Source: Solirubrobacter ginsenosidimutans (GTDB lineage: Bacteria; Actinomycetota; Thermoleophilia; Solirubrobacterales; Solirubrobacteraceae). Taken from it: a stretch of 34,301 nucleotides of DNA. A program made the position numbers and the translations under genes. The notes under the pieces were generated by a model. That model worked only from the letters and a program-made list of their open reading frames with translations. It made no database searches and was not told where the DNA came from. The stretch lies in the NCBI RefSeq assembly GCF_027587205.1, contig NZ_JAPDOD010000074.1, positions 1 to 34,301 on the forward strand, written 5' to 3'. Below, piece by piece: positions 17,472-26,236 of this stretch; position 1 is the first letter of the stretch; the number at the start of each line of letters is the position of its first letter.

Positions 17472-17596
17472 CTATCGCTTGGGCTTGGGTGCGCGCAGCA
17501 CGGCGCGATGACGGGTGACCAACGGAACGCTGCCCGCCGACGTGACGGTGATCGCCACGGTGGCCGTGAGCTTGCGCTTGGAGCCGCGCGGGACGT
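17472..17596 (-). pseudogene. Severed C-terminal domain piece after the RTX gene
   Basis: Just past the TGA of the RTX protein (17596-17598), the minus strand in another frame reads RGSKRKLTATVAITVTSAGS and VPLVTRHRAVLRAPKPKR to a TAG at 17472. Basic beta-strand tails of the form KLTATVAITVTxAxG, V-R-RxVxLRAP are common ends of secreted Solirubrobacterales-type proteins. The RTX protein itself ends with a related domain. The simplest reading is that the gene once had a further domain, now cut off by a small indel. Confidence 0.4.
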
Positions 17597-19425
17597 CAGT
17601 CGTTGTGGGTGACGAGCAGTATCGGTTCGGCGAGCGTGTTTCCGGTGATGTGGATCAGGATCCGGCCGTGCATTCGGTCGTGGCGGGCGAGGAGCTTTCG
17701 GCCGTAGGCATTGAGCTTCACGCGGGTCGTGGTGCCGGGCGGGGTGCAGGTGAAGCGTTTGTGTGCGATGCGAAGCGCGTCCGCGACCAGGACCAACTCG
17801 ACGGGGGTGGTGGCTGGGCACGTCACGCGCACTCGCACCGCGTCGCGGCGAACCCTGAGGCGGTGTTTGCGGGGAAGCTTGAGCCGCAGCGGTGCGGCGG
17901 GCGGGCTCGCCGCAGCCGCAGCCGTTGCCCGCGCGGCGTGGGTCGGCGACGTCGGCCGCGGCAGTTCTCCATCCGTGAGGCGCGGGCCGCCGACAGACCG
18001 CCGCAGTTTGTCGACGCAGCGCCCGTTGGCGTCAAAGATGACACCGAAGTCGTTGATCAACTCTACGTACAAGGGAGGCGGGAGCTGAATGATGCTCGAG
18101 GTCTCCATCTCCGAGGTCTCGCGCTCCGTGTTGTCCGATGCCGTGTCGCGGCCCGGTCCGCCGACCATGCAGTCGTGGGTGCCTTTGCCGCCGGCGATGA
18201 CATCGTCGCCGGCACCGCCGAGGAGGACGTCGTTCCCACCACCGCCGTCGATGCGATCATCGCCGCCCATGCCACAGATGATGTCATCGCCGGGAGTGCC
18301 GGTGAGGTCGTCGTCGCCGTCGGTCCCGATGAGCGTGCACGCGGCCGACGAGAGCCGGCAGCTGCCGTCCGCGGACGGCGTCCGTAGCTCGATGCCCGGA
18401 TCCTGCGTCTCGACCGGCGCCGCGCACCCGCTCGGTCCCGGGGCGACCGCCGGGGCTCCCGGCGGATAAGACACCAGGGCACCGTGGCGCTGCGCCACGC
18501 AGTAGTACCTGGGTGCGAGGCTGTACACGCCGTAGTACTGAACGCTCTCGCCGGTGTCCAGCGTGCGGCGACTGCTGGACTCCACCTCAGGGAATTCGTT
18601 CCGGTTGTTCTCGGCGCGGTCGGCGCCGGGGCCGCCGATCATGCAATCCTGGCCCGCGGCGCCGGTCAGGACGTCGTCGCCCTCGCCGCCGATCAGTACG
18701 TCGTCCCCGCCTGCACCGTCGATCCGGTCGTTTCCGCCGAAGCCACAGATGACGTCGTCGAACGGGCTGCCGGTCAAGACGTCATCGCCGTCGGTGCCCA
18801 GGATCGTGCACCCGGCCGACGTCAACCGGCACACACCGTCAACCGGCCCGGTCTGAATCACGCCGACGCCTGGGATATCGATGGTCTCCGCCGGCGTGGC
18901 GCACGCGCTCGGCGCAACCGGCGTCGGCGTCGCTTGACGCGAGGGCGACACGCGCGCACTACGCACTGGCTTCGACGCCGGCGCGGACGCCACCGTGTCA
19001 ACCGTCATCGTCGGCGCGGCCGTGGCGCTCGCTGGGACCGCCGCGGGAGCCGGCTCGACGCTCCCTTCCTCGGCCGCGTGCGCATCCTGCCCCGCCGTCG
19101 GCGTCACCTCGAGCGCGGCAGCCGACTCTGACGTCGCGACCGGCGTCGCGATGCTCGCCGCACTCGGGGCCGCGCTCGGAGTCGCGTCGGGCGACGGCGT
19201 GGGGGTGAGCGTCGAGCCAGGCGCCTCGGTGGGAACCGGCAGCACCGTTGGCACGGGTGGCTCGTCTTGGACCGGCGTCGCCGTCGGCGTCGGCGTTCTA
19301 GCCGCCTCAGCCGTGGCCGTCTGTGACCCGAGCGGCTCCGTCGATTCCGACGCGTTCGCCCCGGCGGACGCGCAGAGGGCAAGCGCGGCCAGACACGTCA
19401 CGCCCGCGAGCCGCTCGACACCCAT
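17596..19425 (-). CDS. Secreted RTX calcium-binding repeat protein
   Basis: A secreted protein of about 609 residues. A signal peptide (LAGVTCLAALALCASAGANA) is followed by a long Thr/Pro/Ala-rich linker (about 30-185). Two copies of one module come next: a Cys-containing lead (GVCRLTSAGCTILGTDGDD; GSCRLSSAACTLIGTDGDD) and an RTX block of GGxGxDxUx nonapeptides (about 205-275 and 362-430), each ending with CM(I/V)GGPG-D. RTX repeats bind calcium and fold outside the cell. The C-terminal basic beta domain (about 505-609) has KHRLRVRRDAVRVRVTCPA. The ATG at 19425 fits the signal peptide; a GTG at 19467 is an alternative. No enzymatic domain is visible, so an adhesive or cell-surface role is inferred. 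Confidence 0.78.
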   Translation of the reverse strand: MGVERLAGVTCLAALALCASAGANASESTEPLGSQTATAEAARTPTPTATPVQDEPPVPTVLPVPTEAPGSTLTPTPSPDATPSAAPSAASIATPVATSESAAALEVTPTAGQDAHAAEEGSVEPAPAAVPASATAAPTMTVDTVASAPASKPVRSARVSPSRQATPTPVAPSACATPAETIDIPGVGVIQTGPVDGVCRLTSAGCTILGTDGDDVLTGSPFDDVICGFGGNDRIDGAGGDDVLIGGEGDDVLTGAAGQDCMIGGPGADRAENNRNEFPEVESSSRRTLDTGESVQYYGVYSLAPRYYCVAQRHGALVSYPPGAPAVAPGPSGCAAPVETQDPGIELRTPSADGSCRLSSAACTLIGTDGDDDLTGTPGDDIICGMGGDDRIDGGGGNDVLLGGAGDDVIAGGKGTHDCMVGGPGRDTASDNTERETSEMETSSIIQLPPPLYVELINDFGVIFDANGRCVDKLRRSVGGPRLTDGELPRPTSPTHAARATAAAAASPPAAPLRLKLPRKHRLRVRRDAVRVRVTCPATTPVELVLVADALRIAHKRFTCTPPGTTTRVKLNAYGRKLLARHDRMHGRILIHITGNTLAEPILLVTHND

Positions 19426-19659
19426 GAGCACACCCAAGCCCACGGCGCCCCAAAAGTCAAGGAACACTGATCAATGCACCGCATGCAGGTGCGCGGAGCG
19501 GGGGAGCGCGGCCGATCGCGACGCTGCAATGATCTGAACCTGAGTAGATTGAAGGCCTTCGGGAGAGCGGTCGACCTCGTGGACCGGATTCCTGCGGTGG
19601 TCGAGGTGCGACCGAGTTGGGTTTGCGGAGCGAACGCCGATACCGTCCGCTCCACCAGC

Positions 19660-21587
19660 ATGGAATTCCGAATTCTTGGGCCACTTGAGGTCGCCGACGA
19701 TCGTGGCATCGTGGCGCTTGGCGGGGTCAAACCACGCGCGATTCTCGCGCTGTTGCTGCTGCGTGCCAATGAGCCGGTGAGCGCCGAGCGGCTCGCGCTC
19801 GCGCTGTGGGGGGAGGAGGCGCCGGGCCGAGCGATCAAGACCGTGCAAGTGCACGTCTCGCGGCTGCGCAAGGCGCTCGGTGCCGGGGACATCGTCGCCG
19901 CGACCCCGGCCGGGTACCGCCTGCGGGTCGAGCCGGGAGAGCTCGATTCCGAGCGCTTCAACGCGCTGGTGGCCAACGGCCGCGACGCGCTCGCCGCCGG
20001 GGAGCCCGAGCGCGCGGCCGCCGTGCTGCGCGAGGCGCTGAACCTGTGGCGCGGACCGGCACTCGCCGAGTTGGTCTTCGAGCCGTTCGCCCAGCAGGCG
20101 ATCGCCGGCTTGGAGGAACAGCGGCTGATCGCGCTGGAAGCTCGTGTCGACGCCGATCTCGCCTGTGGTCGGCACGTCGCGCTGATCCCCGAGTTGCAGC
20201 AGCTGCTGGCCGCCCGTCCGACGCGTGAGCGAATCGCGGGACAGTTGATCCTCGCCCTCTATCGCAGCGGGCGCCAGGCCGACGCCCTGGCCGCGTATCA
20301 GACGACGCGCGATCTGCTTGTCGCTGAGCTCGGGCTCGAGCCGGGCCGCGAGTTGCGGGCGCTGGGGCAGCTCATTCGCCAGCAGGACCCGGCGCTGGAC
20401 GTCGAGCCGGCGAAGGAGCCCCTGGTGGCGGTGCCGGCCCCGGTGGCGGATTCCCGGGGGCCCGCGGCGGGCGTGACCACGCCGCCGGTCGTCCGCCGCT
20501 CGGTCGCGGTACTGGTCGTGACGCTTCGCAGCCTCGGCGGCTCCAACGACACCGATCCCGAGGTAGCCCGGCGCCTGATGACGCTCGCCCGACACGAGGC
20601 CGGCCAGATCATCGTGAGCCACCGCGGTCGTTTTCACGTTGGCCTCGGGTTCCAGCTACTCGGTCTGTTGGGCTCCCCGTCTCCGACGAGGACGACGCGT
20701 TCCGCGCGGTCAATGCCGCGGTCGACCTGCGTAACGCAATCCAGAAACTCATGCTTGCGAGACCCGGCACGCTCGAGTTGCGGATCGGGCTCGACGCGGG
20801 GGAGGTCATCGCCGAGAACGTGGACAAGGAAATGTCGCTGTTCGGCCACCCCCTCGACGGCGCCGTTGGCCTCGCGAGCACCGCGGGTGACGGCCAGATC
20901 TTGCTCAGCGAAGCGACCCGCCGGCACGCCGTCGAATCGATCCGCGTCACGCGCGTGGACTCAGGCACCTGGCTCCTCAGCGAGATCGTCCCTCCAGCGC
21001 GCTCCTCGGGAGACCAACACGCCGAGCCGCCGGCTCTTGCCGCCGATTCGCGAAGCGTGCCCGACGTGAGCGAACACGAGTCGCCGCATCCGACCACCGC
21101 CCCCAAGCCTCGACCGCCCCAAAATCGAGAGGTGGGACTCCGTCGCAAGGAGATGGCACCTGCGACTGCAGAGCCGCGCGTCCTGGTGTTTCTCTGCCAT
21201 TCGTCCAACGACAAACCCGCGATCCGCCGCCTCAGACGGCGTCTGAGCCGTGACGGCCTACAGACATGGCTGGATGAACAGGAGCTGATCCCCGGCGAAG
21301 ATTGGGCTCGTGCCATACGAAGGGCCGTTCGCAGAGCGGACGTCGTACTGGTGTGCTTGTCCAAGGACTCCGTGACGAAGGCCGGATACGTCCAGAGAGA
21401 GATCCGGGATGTCCTCGACGTAGCCGACGAGCAGCCCGAAGACGCCATCTTCGTGATCCCGGTCAGGCTCGAAGAGTGCGATGTTCCCGAGCGTCTGAAG
21501 CGATTGCACTGGGTCGACCTGTATCGCCGAGGCGGATACAGCCGGCTGCTGGCCGCGCTGATTGAAATACCCAATCGGCGCGTCTAG
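19660..21587 (+). pseudogene. SARP (BTAD) regulator - cyclase-like - TIR domain fusion, interrupted by a frameshift
   Basis: Two overlapping frames make one gene of about 642 residues if one C is added to the C4 run at 20675-20678, which restores LLGSPVSDEDDAFRAV. Domains in the restored protein: winged-helix Trans_reg_C (1-90: MEFRILGPLEV, VQVHVSRLRKAL), BTAD helices (about 95-245), a cyclase-homology domain (about 280-425) and a TIR domain (about 506-630: FLCHSSNDK, TWLDEQELIPGEDW, VVLVCLSKDS, GYVQREI). Glu581 lies where the NADase-type TIR Glu is expected. The cyclase domain lacks the usual metal-binding Asp and GDG motifs, so it is probably not catalytic. As the sequence stands, a SARP piece ends at 21069 in a nonsense tail; the TIR half starts at about 20751. 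A sequencing error cannot be excluded. It is divergent from the RTX gene. Confidence 0.8.
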
Positions 21588-21773
21588 CCGAGCTCGACTC
21601 GATCTTGAGCGCTGCAGGATCGCCAGCGACGCCATGACGACCTGAGAGTCGAGGCTCGAACCGCGTCGCAGATGGATGGGTCGAAGCCGCACGCGTGTGG
21701 TTTGTGCCAAGCGGGCGGCGTTTCATCCCGACCGGGTGAAGCGTCCTGACCCGCCCGCCTGGATGCTGGGCAC

Positions 21774-22331
21774 ATGGACCGTGCGCACACGCGGCACGTC
21801 GGGCTCGGCATCACCGGCGCGCTAGTGACCTGCACTCGCGATGCCGCCGCACTGAGCCTCTGGGCGGCGAAGGCCGGCTCGAACACACCGCTGCTCGCTC
21901 CGCTTCGGCGGCCGGCTCGGAGGATCGCCGGCGCCGCGGAGCATCGCGGCGCACTCAACGAGGCGCGGTTGCTGTCGGACGCGAGGCACATCTCCTCCGA
22001 ATGGCTCGCGGGCGCGGTGCGCGGCCCGCTGCTCGAGCACGTCGTTCGCACGCTGGTCGAAGCAGGGGCGCTCGAACGGGTCGCCGTCCACCTCCAGGTC
22101 ACCGAGCAGCTAGCGGCCGGGGAGGAGCCACGGCGCGTCGTCATTCAGATTGCTCGCAGCGACGAGCGACCTGACACGCTCGCGAGACAGACGGACGGAC
22201 TCGTCGACGACCCCGGCGATACGTGGCGCGACGAGACGCCCGTGGACGACCAGCGTATGGCCGGCCTCGGACGGCGGCGGCTGCACACGGCACTGCTCGC
22301 GGGGTTCGAGGAGGGCGCTGCTCCGGCATAA
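21774..22331 (+). CDS. Hypothetical Ala/Leu-rich helical protein
   Basis: A 185-residue frame. After an N-terminal segment with GLGITGALVTCTRDAAALSL, the middle has amphipathic helices (GPLLEHVVRTLVEAGALERV and AVHLQVTEQLAAGEEPRRVV) and then an ALARQTDGL-like segment. From memory this layout resembles short helical-repeat proteins common in Solirubrobacterales, sometimes N-terminal to membrane domains. No family name can be given. The last 30 residues (after VDDQRM) read less convincingly, so the 3' end may be degraded. The opposite strand is also open but Ser/Ala/Arg-rich with no pattern. The start has no strong ribosome site. Confidence 0.45.
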   Translation: MDRAHTRHVGLGITGALVTCTRDAAALSLWAAKAGSNTPLLAPLRRPARRIAGAAEHRGALNEARLLSDARHISSEWLAGAVRGPLLEHVVRTLVEAGALERVAVHLQVTEQLAAGEEPRRVVIQIARSDERPDTLARQTDGLVDDPGDTWRDETPVDDQRMAGLGRRRLHTALLAGFEEGAAPA

Positions 22332-22387
22332 GCCGCGCCCGGGTTCGCCAGGTGATCGCCGACCGCGTCCGGCGCACCCGCTCCCGG

Positions 22388-22683
22388 TCAGGCGCCGGTG
22401 TGGCTGGTGATCGTGTGCAGCATCGCGCAGGTAGCGGCGGTTGGCGGGGATGGCGATCGCCATTTGGAATTGCGGTGGGTAGTCGCGGATCGGGACGCAC
22501 ACGATCTCAGCGGTGGTCTCGACGAACGATCGCGGTAGCAGCCCGACGGCGAGTCCGTGGCGGATGAACTCGAGCATGGTCGCGGTGTCGTTGAGCTCGT
22601 AGGTGACGGTGCGGGTCACCCCCGCTGCGTGAAGCGCGAGCGGGCGGACCCAAGCGCGAAGAGCGCGTTCGCGTGTGTAGTAC
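22388..22683 (-). pseudogene. Truncated LysR-family regulator (substrate-binding end only)
   Basis: The minus strand encodes the last third of a LysR substrate-binding domain: TVTYELNDTATMLEFIRHGL, AVGLLPRSFVETTAEIVCVP and IPANRRYL. This is the MLEFVRHGLGVALLP pattern of LysR regulators. Near the end a one-base change of frame is needed to give AMLHTITSHTGA and a TGA at 22388. The N-terminal helix-turn-helix and most of the effector domain are absent, since the MDR gene ends 40 bases upstream. This is therefore a dead fragment. In related genomes such a regulator often stands next to the oxidoreductase it controls, which may have been the case here. Confidence 0.6.
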
Positions 22684-22723
22684 ATGCCCTGGGTGCGACC
22701 AACGGGCAGGCTGGGGCGAGTCG

Positions 22724-23650
22724 TCAGTCGATCAGCGAGATCACGATCTTCCCGGGGAGTTCCCCGCGATGCTTGCGCTGGATCAGCCCGGCGGCGTCAT
22801 CGAGCGGGCACCGGTGGCCGACGATCGCCGTCAGCTCGCCCGCGTCGACCTTGCGTGCGAGTTCCGCGAGGCCGGCCCGGTCCGGCTCGACGACGAAGTA
22901 GACACCCTGGTCGCCGACGGCCTCCGGGGGCTGCTCCACGATCGAGACCACCCTGCTGCCCGCCTTGGTACGGGCCAGGGCCTCGCCGCCGACGGTGTCG
23001 AACACGACGTCGGTGCGGGGGAGTTCGCCGAGATCGTCCGCTTCCAGGTCGAAGAACGTGTCGGCGCCGAGGTCGGTCGCCAAGCCACGCACGCTCGCGC
23101 GGCCGGTTGCAGTCACATGGGCGCCCGCGAGATGGGCGAGTTGGACGGCCAGCGCCCCGACACCGCCGCCGGCGCCGTGCACGATCACGGACTGGCCGGC
23201 CGACAGGCCGCCGTGAGTGAACAGCCCCTGCCACGCCGTCAGCCCGGACAGCGGGAGCGTGGCGGTGGCGACGTGGTCGGCGCCCTCCGGCTTGCGGGCG
23301 AGGTTGCGGGCCTCGACGGCGATGAACTCCGCCGCGGCTCCGTCCCGGTACCAGTCGGTCAGCCCGAAGACCTCGTCGCCGACGGCGAGCTCGGCGACAC
23401 CGAAGCCGACCGCGGCGACCGTTCCAGACACCTCGTGGCTCGGGATCGTCGGCGTCCGCGGGCGGCCGAGCCGATCCTCCCACGTCGACGGCCAATCAAG
23501 TTCGCCGGGCGTGTATCCGGCGGCGTGGACTCGCACGAGTACGTCACCGGTGCCGATCGGTGGGACCGGCGCCGTGTCGACGGCAAGCTGTTCGGGACCG
23601 CCCGCTGCGGCGGCGCGCAACGCGCGCATGGAAGTCGGGAGCTGGGACAT
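22724..23650 (-). CDS. NADPH:quinone reductase-like zinc-independent MDR oxidoreductase
   Basis: A 308-residue medium-chain dehydrogenase/reductase. The N-terminal GroES-like domain has VLVRVHAAGYTPGELDW and PSHEVSGTVAAVGFGV. The Rossmann domain has VIVHGAGGGVGALAVQLAH, the AxGxGGVG-type nucleotide motif, followed by GAHVTATGR. No zinc-binding Cys/His set is seen, so it belongs to the quinone-reductase branch. NADPH use is likely from the family. The ATG at 23650 gives a full N-terminus; an ATG seven codons later (MRALRAA) is also possible. A LysR relic lies just downstream on the same strand. Confidence 0.88.
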   Translation of the reverse strand: MSQLPTSMRALRAAAAGGPEQLAVDTAPVPPIGTGDVLVRVHAAGYTPGELDWPSTWEDRLGRPRTPTIPSHEVSGTVAAVGFGVAELAVGDEVFGLTDWYRDGAAAEFIAVEARNLARKPEGADHVATATLPLSGLTAWQGLFTHGGLSAGQSVIVHGAGGGVGALAVQLAHLAGAHVTATGRASVRGLATDLGADTFFDLEADDLGELPRTDVVFDTVGGEALARTKAGSRVVSIVEQPPEAVGDQGVYFVVEPDRAGLAELARKVDAGELTAIVGHRCPLDDAAGLIQRKHRGELPGKIVISLID

Positions 23651-23730
23651 GGTCCGTCACGCTAGAACGCGGGCGAGAGGACGCGGCTCGGCCGGAAGGT
23701 CCGCTCTTTACGGACCATCGAGACGCGCGG

Positions 23731-26130
23731 CTACCGCTCGTCGGCCTCGAGCGTGACCGTGCCCGTCGCGCCGTCCCGCTTCGCCTGCTCGACCCGCGCG
23801 GCGCCGTTCGTCGTCGCGGCTTCGGCGGTTGCGATCGCCAGTGCACTGTTCGCGGCGCATCCGCCCAGTCGCCGGTAGGCCTCGAACCTCCGGTCATCGA
23901 AGAACTGGTCCAACGTGCTGTGGTGGGGAAAGACTCCGTCTTCCTCCTGGTAGTTGGCGAGGTCCCAGGGCGAGTCTTCGGTGACGACGCTGCGGACGTA
24001 GATCAGGCGCCCAGGTGTGGCATCGCGGGGGTAGCGCACCGTGCCCTTCGCACACGCCGCCTTGGCGCGCAGCGGCGGCGTCTTGCTCTCGGCGAGCAGC
24101 TTCGTGTGCTCGTCCATGTCGATCTCGATGTTCAGTTCGGTGCGGGCGAGCGCGATCGCGTCACCGAGCGCGTTGGTCGTGGAGCCGCCGCCGGCGTCGA
24201 AGCAGTAGATCGTCCGGCATCCGCGGCGCAGCAGCTCGACCAGGCCGAGGTTCTCGTAGTGCCCGCCGTCGCTGACATAGAGGAACTTGTCGTCGAGCCG
24301 GTTGCGGCCCCACAACTCCTTCCAGAGATACTCCGGACGCGGCCGGTGCCTGAGGCTCACCTTGTCGCGGCCGCGCGGTGCCAGCGACTCGATCTTGTCG
24401 CCGCCGGTCTTCTTGTTCTCCTCGTTGACATGGCGCGGGTTGGGGACCCAGACGCCGAGCCTGATGTTCGCCAGCGCGAGCAGGAAGCTGAGCGGGCGGT
24501 AGGTCAGCTTGCCCATTGACGGAGACAACGCGGCTCCCGACATCGCCACCGCGGCGGGGAGGGTGACATCGCGCCGGCGATTGCGTCCCAACTGCTCGTA
24601 GACCTTGGTCTCTGTCGCGCCGGTCAGCGGGCCTCCGACGGCCGTCGGACTGAAGGTGAAGCTCGCCACGGCGCGGCCGGGAGGCGTTGCTCCGGGGTCG
24701 GACACGTTGGCCGCCGCGCAGACGATCAACATGGGCCAGCGGGACAACGACTTGGCGGGGTCGGCATCCGGCTCAGGCGGTGCGATGTGCGACTCAGACA
24801 GCTCGACCATCGTGTCAAACGGCCGCTCTTCAGCGATCGCCTTCCCGTTCGCTTCGACCTGGTCGTCCTCCGACGGCGCTCGCGCCTCGTCGCCGTTCTC
24901 GTCGTGCCACACGCGGCGCAGTGCGAAGGCCGTGGAGAGCCTGCGGCGGTAGAACGGATGGAGCGACACGGTCGTGAGGTCGATGCTGATCCACATCGCG
25001 ATGCGCGCGATCGCGGCGAGGATGAGCACGGTCTGGCCGGTCGCCGTATCGCCGACCGCGACCAGGACGCCGAGCACCGCGATCGCGAGCAGCAGAATCG
25101 GGCCGGCGAGCGTCACGACGACCGCGATCACTGCGTCGCGTACGGGCTTGGCGTATTTCCCGAGCTTGCGCTCAGCGTTTGCGAGCGCTTTCTGCTTGTC
25201 CTTCACCTGGCCGCGGACGTGCGAGATCGCGGCAAGCGCGAGCGCGCCCATCGACGAGAGGGCGGTTCCGATCGAGCCCTGCACCGCGCTGGTCGCCGAG
25301 TTGTCGGTCCCCAAGGAGGCGGCCCAGGCGGCGAGCGCAGGTACCACGATGAACAACGTGGCCAAGGCGCAGGCGAGCACGAACAGGCGGACCTCCCAGG
25401 TTCGAGCGAACGCCCTCAGACGCTCCTTCTTCGGCCGCCAGAGTACATCGAGCATCGCGAGCGTCAGCGAGAGCCCAGCCACGGAGACGACCGCGAGCAA
25501 CGGCCCGAGCGGAAGGTGGAACGTACCGTCCTCCAGGTGCTGATACGGACCGTTGGCCAGGAGACCGGCCACGAGCCCGAGGATCAGCACGGGAAGCCCG
25601 ATCAGCAGGACGTTCACCGTCAGGCCGGCGACCATGCGCAGCCCGAGATAGAGCTTCGCCGTGCCGTCCGGCGCGAGATAGCCGAGGTGGTTGCGCAGGT
25701 ACAGCTCCTCCGGCGAACCGGGATGAAACGGCGGGGCGTGATCCGTGACCAGTCTGGGATCGGAGTCGTCGGCGTTGGGCGTCCCACTCCAGCGCTTGGC
25801 GATCATGCAGAAGGCCGCCGCGATGTACGAGCCACCCGACACCGCGGACAGGTACTTGACGTCCCCTCGGGTCTGCGTGTCCGCGAGGACGACCTGCAGC
25901 GCGCCGAGATTGAACGCCGCGGATCGGATCCCGCCGCCGGAACAGCAGACGCCGATGCCGTCGTGAGGCGCCTCGTAGAGCCCGGTGTAGCCCGGCGTCG
26001 GTTCCTCGCGCACCCCGTAGAGCAGCCAGCGCCGTCGCGCGCCGCCGGACCGCTTGGTGCGACCCCAGCCGCCGACGTGGTCAAGCATCCCTTGGTCAGC
26101 ACGCTCAAGCGTCGCCTCGGTATCGCTCAT
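23731..26130 (-). CDS. Patatin-like phospholipase with a multi-helix membrane insert
   Basis: A 799-residue membrane protein. The patatin oxyanion motif GGGIRSAAFNLGALQ lies at 65-79. The nucleophile is Ser98 in AVSGGSYIAAAF. The catalytic Asp lies near 621 in VSDGGHYENLGLVELLRRG, close to the usual patatin DGG/DGA end. Between the two halves (about 165-395) there are six or so membrane helices, such as LTVNVLLIGLPVLILGLVAG and VIAVVVTLAGPILLLAIAV. This splits the catalytic domain around a membrane insert, so the active site should sit at the cytoplasmic membrane face. Patatins hydrolyse acyl lipids. The protein lies 106 bases downstream of the GNQAV-motif gene on the same strand. The start ATG at 26130 has only a weak ribosome site. 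Confidence 0.8.
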   Translation of the reverse strand: MSDTEATLERADQGMLDHVGGWGRTKRSGGARRRWLLYGVREEPTPGYTGLYEAPHDGIGVCCSGGGIRSAAFNLGALQVVLADTQTRGDVKYLSAVSGGSYIAAAFCMIAKRWSGTPNADDSDPRLVTDHAPPFHPGSPEELYLRNHLGYLAPDGTAKLYLGLRMVAGLTVNVLLIGLPVLILGLVAGLLANGPYQHLEDGTFHLPLGPLLAVVSVAGLSLTLAMLDVLWRPKKERLRAFARTWEVRLFVLACALATLFIVVPALAAWAASLGTDNSATSAVQGSIGTALSSMGALALAAISHVRGQVKDKQKALANAERKLGKYAKPVRDAVIAVVVTLAGPILLLAIAVLGVLVAVGDTATGQTVLILAAIARIAMWISIDLTTVSLHPFYRRRLSTAFALRRVWHDENGDEARAPSEDDQVEANGKAIAEERPFDTMVELSESHIAPPEPDADPAKSLSRWPMLIVCAAANVSDPGATPPGRAVASFTFSPTAVGGPLTGATETKVYEQLGRNRRRDVTLPAAVAMSGAALSPSMGKLTYRPLSFLLALANIRLGVWVPNPRHVNEENKKTGGDKIESLAPRGRDKVSLRHRPRPEYLWKELWGRNRLDDKFLYVSDGGHYENLGLVELLRRGCRTIYCFDAGGGSTTNALGDAIALARTELNIEIDMDEHTKLLAESKTPPLRAKAACAKGTVRYPRDATPGRLIYVRSVVTEDSPWDLANYQEEDGVFPHHSTLDQFFDDRRFEAYRRLGGCAANSALAIATAEAATTNGAARVEQAKRDGATGTVTLEADER

Positions 26131-26236
26131 GGACCGACGCTACGCCCCGCAGCGCGTGCAAGTCAAGTTCAGTGATCAGGGTCTACATACTGCCGCGACT
26201 GAGCTCGATGTCACTGCAGGACGGACGCGCCGGCGA

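Noticed and set aside
20665..20685. Programmed -1 ribosomal frameshift at the SARP-TIR break
   Set aside because: No X-XXY-YYZ heptamer in the right phase and no evident downstream pseudoknot. A single-base indel in the C4 run is simpler.
20676..21069. Tail of the SARP frame after the shift (SPSPTRTTRSARS onward)
   Set aside because: It is Ser/Arg-rich nonsense. The -1 frame over the same DNA carries cyclase and TIR motifs.
21722..21740. TTCATCCCG/CGGGTGAA imperfect inverted repeat upstream of the helical protein
   Set aside because: The loop is too short and one base is bulged. No regulator is nearby to support an operator.
21584..22144. Minus-strand frame opposite the helical protein
   Set aside because: It is Ser/Ala/Arg-rich without motifs or repeat pattern, typical of an antisense shadow.
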